From an uncultured Clostridia bacterium (GTDB lineage Bacteria; Bacillota; Clostridia; Oscillospirales; CAG-272): a DNA stretch of 14,010 nucleotides. How positions within the stretch are numbered: the first letter of the stretch is position 1; each line of letters opens with the position of its first letter. Where the stretch lies: contig CALYSG010000032.1 in assembly GCA_945485605.1 (NCBI GenBank), positions 1 through 14,010 on the forward strand, given 5' to 3'. The translations under genes and the position numbers were made by a program. A model generated the notes under the pieces. That model ran no database searches and was not told the origin of the DNA. It worked only from the letters and a program-made list of their open reading frames with translations. Shown here piece by piece: positions 1-6,074 of this stretch.

Positions 1-55
1 ACACGACGCTAATGATTTCGAGTCAGCCCCGTTATGACCACTTCGATACCTCTCC
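1..55 (-). tRNA. Partial tRNA-Ser(CGA)-like sequence, cut by the left window edge
   Basis: Read on the minus strand from 55 to 1, this has a 5' acceptor-like GGAGAGG, then TA, a 3-bp D stem (TCG with CGG), a D loop containing GG, and an anticodon loop CTCGAAA, whose anticodon CGA would read UCG serine codons. The anticodon stem (GCTGA with TCATT) has one wobble pair and a C-T mismatch at the second pair. The variable arm, T arm and 3' acceptor lie beyond the window, so an intact gene cannot be told from a broken 5' half. No -10 box lies just upstream. The D-arm-to-anticodon part recurs at about 212-250. It is either a real tRNA-Ser(CGA) or a fragment left at an integration site. Confidence 0.4.
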
Positions 56-211
56 GTATATGTTCATCCTCAAAAGTGAGGGAAACAATCGTTATTCAAT
101 TTTTTAGAAAAACCGTTAGATAAGCCGGTTAGAAAAATCATCAAACAGGCGAAAATCCAACAAAATCAAGGCTTTTTAGCGGTTTTCGGTGGCACAGCTA
201 CTCAAATGCGT
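56..211. other. AT-rich non-coding spacer between two tRNA-like copies
   Basis: No open reading frame with a ribosome site is visible. The stretch contains the tandem 12-13 nt repeats at 104-140 and is otherwise AT-rich. It could be the end of an integrated element or degenerate intergenic DNA. Confidence 0.4.
104..140 (+). repeat. Three imperfect 12-13 nt tandem repeats
   Basis: Three consecutive units read TTAGAAAAACCG (104-115), TTAGATAAGCCGG (116-128) and TTAGAAAAATCA (129-140). All start with TTAGA, and the third departs only at its end. Short direct repeats like these can be binding sites, for example integrase arm sites or iterons. That role is inferred only from their position between two tRNA-like att-core candidates; chance in AT-rich DNA is possible. 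Confidence 0.4.
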
Positions 212-250
212 ACATGATTTCGAGTCAGGGCATTGATGACCGCTTCGATA
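212..250 (-). pseudogene. Second tRNA-Ser(CGA)-like fragment (D arm to anticodon arm)
   Basis: On the minus strand this repeats the D-arm start GTATCGAAG-GGTCAT and the anticodon arm CTGACTCGAAATCAT seen at 1-55. Spacing is identical, with a different 7-nt segment in the middle. It lacks the GGAGAGG acceptor strand, its D stem no longer pairs (A and T replace the C and G that face positions 12 and 11), and no T arm follows. It is therefore not a working tRNA. A partial tRNA copy near another copy is typical of tRNA-targeting integrative elements, so an att remnant is the leading guess. Confidence 0.45.
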
Positions 251-264
251 CTTTTTCGTGTTTC

Positions 265-290
265 TGTTCGTTCGATGTGCCGAACGGACA
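265..290. promoter_or_regulatory. 10-bp inverted repeat just downstream of a leftward promoter
   Basis: The arms TGTTCGTTCG (265-274) and CGAACGGACA (281-290) pair over 10 positions with one T-G wobble, around the 6-nt loop ATGTGC. The repeat starts two bases from the leftward -10 box and so covers the expected transcription start and first 20 or so bases. No T-run follows on either strand, so it is not a standard terminator. An operator, or a 5' stem-loop in the leftward transcript, fits better. The GTTC/GAAC order is opposite to the Gram-positive SOS box. Confidence 0.45.
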
Positions 291-291
291 T

Positions 292-320
292 ATTATATCA
301 CACTGAGATATTTTTTGCAA
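292..320 (-). promoter_or_regulatory. Strong leftward sigma-A promoter with no recognised gene
   Basis: On the minus strand the -35 is TTGCAA (315-320) and the -10 is a perfect TATAAT (292-297), with a 17-bp spacer and an extended -10 TGA before the hexamer. Transcription should start near 285 and run through the inverted repeat and the tRNA-like sequences. No ORF with a ribosome site follows in the window, which suggests an RNA product or a gene or tRNA at or beyond the left edge. Confidence 0.6.
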
Positions 321-361
321 TAGCTTTTTTCAAAAAAACGATTATTTTTTTGTCAGAGCAA

Positions 362-388
362 TCGGGAAGGTCTGATAGACCTTCCCGA
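362..388. terminator. Hairpin just past the nadE stop codon
   Basis: A 12-bp perfect stem (362-373 with 377-388) has a 3-nt loop and lies about ten bases beyond the nadE stop. The only nearby T-run is on the plus-strand side (394-399); on the minus strand the hairpin is followed by mixed sequence. It probably marks the nadE 3' end, but as a classical intrinsic terminator it suits plus-strand transcripts coming from the left. Confidence 0.5.
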
Positions 389-397
389 AACTGTTTT

Positions 398-2338
398 TTA
401 TATATCTATTGCTTCGGCTTCTTTTACCCAGAGAGCGGCGCAAGCATCGCTCGGCATTCTCCAGTCGCCCCGCGGCGAGAGACTTGTACTGCCTATTTTT
501 ACTCCGTCGGGCTGGCAGTTTCTCTTGAACTGTTGTGAGAAGAAGCGGCGGTAGAAGACCACGAGCCACTTTTTGACCGTCGCCTTATCAAAATCGTCGG
601 CAAACGCTCTCGAGGCCAATGCGAATACCTTCTTCGGTGAGTATCCCTGTCTTATTGCATAGAAGAGGAAGAAATCATGAAGAGCGTACGGGCCCACTAT
701 ATCCTCTGTCTGCTGAGCGATCTGACCTTTCTCGTCCGGCGGCAGAAGCTCGGGACTTATCGGCGTGTCAAGAATGTCGCGGATAACATCATCGCAGTCA
801 GAGAATTCATCCTTATCCTTCACGGTATCGATTATCCATCTGACAAGGGTCTTCGGGACTCCGGCGTTGACTCCGTACATACTCATATGGTCGGCATTAT
901 AGGTGCACCATCCGAGCGCGAGCTCGCTGAGGTCGCCGGTTCCGACAACGAGCCCTCCGACCTTGCCGGCATAGTCCATAAGCACCTGTGTGCGTTCTCT
1001 CGCCTGAGAGTTTTCAAATGTGAGATCAAATTTTCGCGGATCCTGCCCTATATCTTTGAAATGCTGCTCGACGGCAGCCTTTATCGGGATCTCAAGGTAG
1101 GTTATACCGAGTTTTTCCATCAGTTTCAGGGCATTGTTATAGGTTCTTCCGGTCGTACCGAAGCAGGGCATGGTTATCCCGACGACATCGGTAAGCGGTC
1201 TGCCGGAGCGTCTTACCGCCTCGGTGCTTACGAGCAGGGCAAGAGTCGAGTCAAGTCCGCCCGAAACTCCGACGACAGGACGGGCGTGTGTTATGTCGAG
1301 GCGGCGCTTGAGAGCCATGACCTGCATCTCGAATATATCCGAGCATCTTTCGATGCGGTCAGCCTTTGCGTCGGGGACGAATGGCAATTTTCTTATCGGG
1401 TAAAGCGAGAAGTCGCAGTCGGGTGTCGGGCAGGGAATGGCAATGCTTCTGAAGCTCTTACCTCCGTTGCAGACAGCCGCGCACTGCGCGTATGTCTTGA
1501 ATTTCAGCCTTCCGTTGCGGATCTTCTCAAGGTCGATATCCGATACGAGGAGATAGTCTGAATCAATGAGTTTTTTGTTTTCCGCCATCAGCTTGCCGTT
1601 TTCGCAGATGAGGCTGTGCCCCGAGAAGATAAGGTCAGTCGTCGATTCGGTGCACCCCGACGAGACATAGATATAGGCTCCGATCTGTGACGCCGAGTGC
1701 TGCTGGATCATCGCGCGGCGGTAGCGGCGCTTCGAGATCTTTTCGTTGCTGGCGGAGAGATTCAGAAGCACCTCGGCTCCGGCAAGCGCCATAAAGTTGC
1801 TCGGGGGTACAGGTGCCCAGATATCCTCACATATCTCGGTCCCGAATCTGAAGAATCCGGTATCGAATATCATATCGGTACCTACGGCGAAGGACTCGTC
1901 CTGAACATCTCGGCAGGTGCGGGTGCCGTTTGAAAGCTCCGACCCGGGCGTAAACCATCTCGGCTCATAGAATTCGCTGTATACGGGCAGATATGTTTTC
2001 GGAATTATTCCGTAAACTTTCCCCCCGAAGATGACGGCGGCGCAGTTGAAGAGCCTTCCGTCAAAATCAAATGGCAGACCTACGACAAGGACCGTTTTGA
2101 GGTCTGCGCTCGCCTTTGCGATCTTGCTCAGACCTTTCTTTGCGGCACCGAGCAGATTGCTCTGAAAGAAGAGGTCGCCGCATGAATATCCCGTGATCGC
2201 CAGTTCGGGGAAGACGGTGAGCTGAACGCTCTTTTTGTCGGATTCCGCAGCCTTTTCTATTATCTTTTCGACATTAAAGTCGACGTTACCGACCGAGACC
2301 TCGGGGACTGCGGCGGCGACGCGGATGAAATCAAACAT
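398..2338 (-). CDS. nadE: Glutamine-dependent NAD+ synthetase
   Basis: Makes NAD+ from nicotinic acid adenine dinucleotide, ATP and glutamine in the cytosol, the last step of NAD synthesis. At 646 residues it has the usual two-domain length. The N-terminal nitrilase-type glutaminase domain shows the Glu-Lys-Cys triad as E45 (in FPEL), K114 (in PKTYLP) and C170 (in EICED). The C-terminal adenylating domain begins near residue 330 and carries the ATP pyrophosphatase loop SGGLDS at 359-364. Ammonia would be channelled from the first domain to the second. The ATG at 2338 has a GGAGG 7 bases upstream and its own promoter at 2385-2413, so the gene can be transcribed alone. Nothing is truncated. A single-domain ammonia-dependent enzyme is ruled out by the fused glutaminase. 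Confidence 0.96.
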   Translation of the reverse strand: MFDFIRVAAAVPEVSVGNVDFNVEKIIEKAAESDKKSVQLTVFPELAITGYSCGDLFFQSNLLGAAKKGLSKIAKASADLKTVLVVGLPFDFDGRLFNCAAVIFGGKVYGIIPKTYLPVYSEFYEPRWFTPGSELSNGTRTCRDVQDESFAVGTDMIFDTGFFRFGTEICEDIWAPVPPSNFMALAGAEVLLNLSASNEKISKRRYRRAMIQQHSASQIGAYIYVSSGCTESTTDLIFSGHSLICENGKLMAENKKLIDSDYLLVSDIDLEKIRNGRLKFKTYAQCAAVCNGGKSFRSIAIPCPTPDCDFSLYPIRKLPFVPDAKADRIERCSDIFEMQVMALKRRLDITHARPVVGVSGGLDSTLALLVSTEAVRRSGRPLTDVVGITMPCFGTTGRTYNNALKLMEKLGITYLEIPIKAAVEQHFKDIGQDPRKFDLTFENSQARERTQVLMDYAGKVGGLVVGTGDLSELALGWCTYNADHMSMYGVNAGVPKTLVRWIIDTVKDKDEFSDCDDVIRDILDTPISPELLPPDEKGQIAQQTEDIVGPYALHDFFLFYAIRQGYSPKKVFALASRAFADDFDKATVKKWLVVFYRRFFSQQFKRNCQPDGVKIGSTSLSPRGDWRMPSDACAALWVKEAEAIDI

Positions 2339-2356
2339 TAAAAAACCTCCGTTGTC

Positions 2357-2374
2357 TGTCCGTCTTTGCGGACA
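2357..2374 (-). promoter_or_regulatory. Small stem-loop in the nadE 5' leader
   Basis: The nadE leader contains a 6-bp stem, TGTCCG with CGGACA, around the loop CAAAGA. It lies between the predicted start near 2378 and the ribosome site at 2346-2350. It is too small for a known NAD riboswitch and may only stabilise the 5' end. Confidence 0.3.
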
Positions 2375-2384
2375 CTAACACAAT

Positions 2385-2413
2385 ATTATAACACGGCAGC
2401 ACATTTAATTCAA
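2385..2413 (-). promoter_or_regulatory. nadE promoter
   Basis: On the minus strand the -35 is TTGAAT (2408-2413) and the -10 is TATAAT (2385-2390), with a 17-bp spacer and an extended -10 TGT before the hexamer. The -35 touches the end of the 69-codon ORF. Expected start is near 2378, giving a leader of about 40 nt. Confidence 0.75.
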
Positions 2414-2417
2414 TGCC

Positions 2418-2627
2418 TTATGAGTTATTTTTTTCGTTATATACCGTTTTTATGGTAACCCAGCCGGTTTCGTCGACATTTATTCCGTTTTCGGCGATCT
2501 CAAGCTCGCCACACGCGTGCTTAACAGCATCGGGAACATCAGCCGGGAAATTCATTATGCTTTTTTTGGTCACGACGGCGATCCGCTTTCCGGAATATCC
2601 GTCGAAATCGATCTCGCTTATTTTCAT
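2418..2627 (-). CDS. Small protein of unknown function (69 aa)
   Basis: I do not recognise this protein. It starts MKISEIDFDGYSGKRIAVVT and has mixed hydrophobic and charged residues typical of a small soluble fold. It has no signal peptide or membrane segment and a single cysteine. The sequence alternates strand-like stretches with a helix-like middle and ends in a polar tail. It lies between nth and nadE in the same direction, 135 bases after nth with no clear terminator, so it is probably cotranscribed with nth. The ATG at 2627 has no Shine-Dalgarno sequence at normal distance. The nearest GGAGG (2659-2663) is 31 bases upstream at the edge of an 8-bp hairpin, and no in-frame start lies closer to it. 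A 7-codon GTG minigene overlaps the start by four bases. It could be a spurious ORF, but its composition looks like real coding sequence. Confidence 0.5.
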   Translation of the reverse strand: MKISEIDFDGYSGKRIAVVTKKSIMNFPADVPDAVKHACGELEIAENGINVDETGWVTIKTVYNEKNNS

Positions 2628-2638
2628 TTTTTGACCGT

Positions 2639-2663
2639 GGCTTTCACTTAAACGAAAGCCTCC
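2639..2663 (-). promoter_or_regulatory. Distant Shine-Dalgarno next to a hairpin, upstream of the 69-aa ORF
   Basis: On the minus strand GGAGG (2659-2663) runs directly into an 8-bp stem: GGCTTTCG (2653-2660) with TGAAAGCC (2639-2646), loop TTTAAG. When folded, the hairpin removes the intervening bases and leaves about 11 nt between the stem and the ATG at 2627. The upstream part of the ribosome site would then be within working distance. Unfolded, the ribosome site is 31 bases away and nearer to a GTG at 2647 that opens a 7-codon minigene. Confidence 0.4.
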
Positions 2664-2762
2664 TTTCCGTGAAGATTCGGGCTGGTTTTGTGAATCAAAC
2701 TCGCCGTCTTTGGGGCTGAATAATCCGCAAAACGCCGTTTTAAAGATTAATTATTTAAAAAC

Positions 2763-3413
2763 TTAGCTGTTTTTCTTGGCAGAATTATATTTGCATATGT
2801 CGGACAGGCGGCAATTTTCACAGTCGGGCGACTTTGCCCGGCAGGTTTCTCGTCCGAAGAGCACGAGCCTGTGGCAGAAGTCACTCTGCTCGCCGCCTTC
2901 AATCAGCGATGACATTGTTTTTTCGGTCTTTACGGGATCCTTTTGCGTTTCGGGGTAGAAGCCGAGTCTGCCGCATATCCTTATACAGTGCGTATCGGCG
3001 ACAATGCCGGGTTTGCCGAATATATCGCCGAGGAGTAGGTTCGCGATCTTTCTGCCGACCCCGGGAAAGGTAAGCAGATCCTCTGTCGTATCGGGAAGTT
3101 TTCCTCCGTACTTGTCCTCGAGAAGCATACATTCTGCCTTTATGTCGGATGCCTTTACGCGGTATAGCCCGCAGGGACGGACGATATTTTCTATTTCGCC
3201 AAGATCCGCATCGGCGAGAGCCCTTGCGGTCGGGAATCGCGAGAAAAGCTCGCGACAGGTTATGTTAACTCTTGCATCGGTGCATTGTGCCGAGAGCCTG
3301 CCCATAACGAGCAGCTTCCACGGCTCACCGTCATATTCAAGAGAGCAGACGGCGTCGGGGTAGAGCGATTTGAGCCTGACGACAGCCTCGGAGGCTCTTT
3401 CTTTGTCGGTCAT
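2763..3413 (-). CDS. nth: Endonuclease III (DNA glycosylase/AP lyase)
   Basis: Removes oxidised pyrimidines from DNA and nicks the abasic site by beta-elimination, starting base-excision repair. At 216 residues it is of normal length. The helix-hairpin-helix motif (FPGVGRK) carries the catalytic lysine K122, and the conserved aspartate is D140 (VADTH). The C-terminus has the [4Fe-4S] loop C191-x6-C198-x2-C201-x5-C207, which separates it from OGG-type enzymes. The ATG at 3413 is preceded by AAGGA at 8-base spacing. Transcription starts from a minus-strand promoter at 3498-3526 that overlaps the divergent zapA promoter. It probably shares a transcript with the small ORF downstream. Confidence 0.96.
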   Translation of the reverse strand: MTDKERASEAVVRLKSLYPDAVCSLEYDGEPWKLLVMGRLSAQCTDARVNITCRELFSRFPTARALADADLGEIENIVRPCGLYRVKASDIKAECMLLEDKYGGKLPDTTEDLLTFPGVGRKIANLLLGDIFGKPGIVADTHCIRICGRLGFYPETQKDPVKTEKTMSSLIEGGEQSDFCHRLVLFGRETCRAKSPDCENCRLSDICKYNSAKKNS

Positions 3414-3467
3414 ATTATCTGTCCTTACTTTGTCGAAATAATATTTTTCCTTCGTGAAAAAATGCTA

Positions 3468-3496
3468 TTGCCAAAAGGAAAGTTTTGTATTATAAT
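3468..3496 (+). promoter_or_regulatory. zapA-U32 operon promoter
   Basis: The -35 is TTGCCA (3468-3473) and the -10 is TATAAT (3491-3496), with a 17-bp spacer; 11 of 12 bases match consensus. Its start site, near 3503, falls inside the -10 of the opposing nth promoter. Confidence 0.75.
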
Positions 3497-3497
3497 A

Positions 3498-3526
3498 ATT
3501 ATACAACCTGTAAAGCTCTTTTGCAA
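3498..3526 (-). promoter_or_regulatory. nth promoter, overlapping the zapA promoter
   Basis: On the minus strand the -35 is TTGCAA (3521-3526) and the -10 is TATAAT (3498-3503), spaced 17 bp. One base (3497) separates this -10 from the zapA -10, and together they make the perfect 13-bp palindrome TATAATAATTATA at 3491-3503. The two promoters cannot be occupied at once, so nth and zapA transcription should compete. Confidence 0.7.
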
Positions 3527-3567
3527 GTGTAAAATAGCAAACACATATAAAAAAGCACGGTTCGAAA

Positions 3568-3858
3568 ATGAAACAAAGATACACGATAACGGTCGCCGAT
3601 TTCCCGATGAACGTTGTAACAGAGGAATCCCCCGAGGCTGTAGAGGCTCTCGTAGGGGTGCTCGACCGCCGCATACGCGAGATATATCTGAAGAGCAACC
3701 GTTGCTCTAAGACAGAGGCGGCGCTCCTCTGCGCACTCGATTACTGCTCGGACAAGCTGAAGGCACAAAGAAAGGTAAAACGCCTTGAGGAGCTCAACGC
3801 CGAATATGAAATGCGGATCAGCGAGCTTGAGGAAGAGCTCGAGCAACTGAAAAAATAA
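3568..3858 (+). CDS. zapA: Cell division protein ZapA
   Basis: Small FtsZ-binding protein that bundles protofilaments and stabilises the division ring at midcell. The 96 residues match the family. An N-terminal part (about 1-45) opens with a short strand and the conserved pattern around FPMNVVTEESPEAVEALV. A long helix follows and becomes an unbroken acidic/basic coiled coil from about 60 to the end, which mediates dimer and tetramer formation. The ATG at 3568 is the first usable start after the promoter, but no Shine-Dalgarno sequence is visible in the preceding 15 bases, which is unusual in this window. The stop overlaps the start of the U32 gene by one base (TAATG), so the two are likely translationally coupled. 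Confidence 0.9.
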   Translation: MKQRYTITVADFPMNVVTEESPEAVEALVGVLDRRIREIYLKSNRCSKTEAALLCALDYCSDKLKAQRKVKRLEELNAEYEMRISELEEELEQLKK

Positions 3859-5882
3859 TGAGAGATAAAAAAAGCCTGCCGGAGCTTCTGTCTCCGGCGG
3901 GTTCTCCCGCCGCGCTTGAGGCGGCGATAGAGGGCGGAGCAGATGCGGTCTATTTCGGAGGCTCGGGATTCAATGCGAGAATGTTTGCCGAGAACTTTGA
4001 CGGAGATATTCTGCGCGATGCGATAAAGACAGCCCATGCTTATGGCGTCAAATGCTATATAACACTTAATACTCTTGTCACCGACCGTGAGCTCGGTGAA
4101 GCTTTGCGCACCGCCGCCGGATACTATGATGCCGGAGCCGATGCGCTTATTGTTGCCGATCAGGGACTCGCCGCGGCGATCCACCGCGAGATCCCGGGAA
4201 TGGAGCTGCACGCGAGTACGCAGGCATCGGGTCATAACCTTGACGCGGCAAGGCAGCTTGCCGGGCTCGGATTTTCGAGAATGGTCATGGCAAGAGAGGC
4301 TTCGCTTTGCGATATAAAAACCTTTACCGAAAAAAGCGGGCTTGAGCTTGAGGTCTTCGTTCACGGCGCACTCTGCGTCTGCCATTCGGGTCAGTGTCTC
4401 TTTTCATCAATGGTAGGCGGACGGAGCGGAAACCGCGGCGAGTGTGCACAGCCCTGCCGCCTTCCGTACAATGTGAGGGGAAAGCAGGGATACCCGCTGT
4501 CACTCAAGGACCTTTGCCTTGCCGCTTATGTCCCGGAACTTATCGACGCCGGGGTTAGCTCGCTGAAGATCGAGGGAAGGATGAAGCCGCCGGAATATGT
4601 GCTTGCCGTTACGCGCGTATGGCGGCGTCTGCTCGACGAAGGTCGCTCGGCCACAAAAGAGGAGCTCGAGTACCTTGCATCTGTATTTTCGCGCGGAGGC
4701 AGCTTTACTGACGGATACTTTGCGGGACGGATCGGTCATTCGATGCTCGGCGTGCGAACCGAGGATGACAAGAATTCTACGAGGAGTCTTGCACCGTTTG
4801 ATGGGCTTACGCGAAAGGTTCAGTTAGATATTAAAGCCGAATTCAGAAAGGACATCCCGTCACTTCTGACCCTTTCGGACGGTAAAAGAAGGGTTACTGT
4901 GGCAGGAGATATGCCTTTTGAGGCAAAGACGGCACCGATGACAGAGGAGAGCTATCTGAAGAGCCTTGTAAAATTCGGCGGAACTCCGTATTCGGTCGGG
5001 AAAGCCGAAATAAACTGCGACGCGGGGCTTATGATGCCTCTGTCAAGGCTGAATTCGCTTCGTCGAGCCGGTCTGGAGGAGCTTTCACATTGCGGAAATA
5101 GGCAGAATAAGTCTGATGTCAGCGGTTATTCTGTACCTTCTCTTAAAGAAGAGAGAGTTAACGAAAAAACGGCGCGGTTCCTTTCTCCGGAAAGGATAAC
5201 CGCCGCCGCACGGGAATATTTTGACAGGATATACCTTCCGCTTGACCGATTTGACGGAAGCACCGATGCGGTTATAATGCCTTCGGTTATCTTTGACCGT
5301 GAGGCTGAATCGGTACGTAAGATGCTGTCTGAAGCGGTATCCGAGGGAGCGAAGCATATACTTGTCGGAAATATAGGACATATCGGGCTTGCACGCGAGT
5401 TTGGGCTTGAGGTCCACGGCGATTGGAGGCTGAACATACAGAACAGCGAGGCTCTTTTGACTATGAATAAGCTCGGCTTTGAGGATGTGATTCTTTCGCC
5501 TGAGCTTAGTCTGCCGCAACAGAGGGATATAAAAGGGAAGAGCACTACGCTCGTTTACGGCAGAATACCTCTGATGGTACTTGAAAAGTGCCTGATACGC
5601 GAGCTTGTCCCGTGTCCTGGCATGCACGGCAGTCAGATATGTACGGCGACTCTGACCGACAGAAAGGGAATAGATTTTCCGGTCGTACGCGAATATCCTC
5701 ACAGAAGTGTGATATACAACAGCCTCCCGACGAATATGTCGGACAGAAAAGAAGAGCTTCTGCGTGCAGGTATAAGATCGTGGCACTTCATCTTTTCAAC
5801 CGAAAGCGCATATGAGGTCGACGAGGTGATAAAAGCCTTCCGCGAAGGGCTTGTACTTCCATTGAAGGTAAGAAGAATATGA
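3858..5882 (+). CDS. Peptidase U32 family protein (RlhA-like)
   Basis: A 674-residue U32 protein. It opens with the barrel start ELLSPAGSPAALEAAIEGGA. The family signature follows at about 165-201, with E165 and cysteines C173, C175, C180, C196 and C200, probably metal or Fe-S ligands. The middle (roughly 380-500) fits the DUF3656-type insert, and the C-terminal part has CPGMHG and a second barrel-end segment. Length and layout resemble E. coli RlhA (YdcP), which hydroxylates 23S rRNA. Other U32 members hydroxylate tRNA wobble uridine or act as collagenases, so an RNA-hydroxylation role is more likely than proteolysis but is inferred. It starts on the last base of the zapA stop codon, with no separate promoter, and ends at a strong terminator. 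Confidence 0.92.
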   Translation: MRDKKSLPELLSPAGSPAALEAAIEGGADAVYFGGSGFNARMFAENFDGDILRDAIKTAHAYGVKCYITLNTLVTDRELGEALRTAAGYYDAGADALIVADQGLAAAIHREIPGMELHASTQASGHNLDAARQLAGLGFSRMVMAREASLCDIKTFTEKSGLELEVFVHGALCVCHSGQCLFSSMVGGRSGNRGECAQPCRLPYNVRGKQGYPLSLKDLCLAAYVPELIDAGVSSLKIEGRMKPPEYVLAVTRVWRRLLDEGRSATKEELEYLASVFSRGGSFTDGYFAGRIGHSMLGVRTEDDKNSTRSLAPFDGLTRKVQLDIKAEFRKDIPSLLTLSDGKRRVTVAGDMPFEAKTAPMTEESYLKSLVKFGGTPYSVGKAEINCDAGLMMPLSRLNSLRRAGLEELSHCGNRQNKSDVSGYSVPSLKEERVNEKTARFLSPERITAAAREYFDRIYLPLDRFDGSTDAVIMPSVIFDREAESVRKMLSEAVSEGAKHILVGNIGHIGLAREFGLEVHGDWRLNIQNSEALLTMNKLGFEDVILSPELSLPQQRDIKGKSTTLVYGRIPLMVLEKCLIRELVPCPGMHGSQICTATLTDRKGIDFPVVREYPHRSVIYNSLPTNMSDRKEELLRAGIRSWHFIFSTESAYEVDEVIKAFREGLVLPLKVRRI

Positions 5883-5911
5883 AAGATCAACGCCTCATAG
5901 TGGGCGCAAGG

Positions 5912-5945
5912 GCGGTCTGCAATCTGCAGACCGCTTTGTTTTTTC
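5912..5945 (+). terminator. Rho-independent terminator of the zapA-U32 operon
   Basis: A 10-bp GC-rich stem GCGGTCTGCA (5912-5921) with TGCAGACCGC (5925-5934) has a 3-nt loop and is followed at once by TTTGTTTTTT. It lies 29 bases after the U32 stop. Confidence 0.93.
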
Positions 5946-6010
5946 GCCCCGGCAATACGAAGGGAATGAGTTTTCCTTCCTTTTAAATAAATAACAGAAT
6001 GTCGGGGGCG

Positions 6011-6054
6011 AAAAAACAAGGCGCCCCCGGCACCGTCGAGGTTGCCGGGGGCGC
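6011..6054 (-). terminator. Rho-independent terminator of the DUF6062-mnmM-M15 operon
   Basis: On the minus strand a perfect 12-bp stem GCGCCCCCGGCA (6021-6032 with 6043-6054) with a 10-nt loop is followed by CTTGTTTTTT. It lies 20 bases past the M15 stop. An overlapping small hairpin, GGGCGC-AAGT-GCGCCC, precedes it, and on the plus strand GGGGGCG (6004-6010) could pair with part of the same arm. Confidence 0.93.
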
Positions 6055-6074
6055 ACTTGCGCCCACTGAAAATA

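Noticed and set aside
12..108. Short plus-strand ORF starting MISSQPRYDHFDT over the tRNA-like copy, with a similar start in copy 2
   Set aside because: It is the complement of a tRNA-like sequence, and differences between copies change amino acids rather than being synonymous, so peptide coding is unlikely.
265..290. SOS/LexA box at the inverted repeat
   Set aside because: The arms read GTTC...GAAC rather than GAAC...GTTC, so the half-sites are in the wrong order.
677..1561. 294-codon plus-strand open frame antisense to nadE
   Set aside because: It lies wholly inside nadE, whose catalytic motifs are all present; it has no recognisable domain and is explained by codon bias.
2700..2762. Terminator after nth (short AAAAC/GTTTT hairpin)
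   Set aside because: The stem is only about 5 bp, AT-rich and has no T-run on the minus strand; read-through to the small ORF is more likely.
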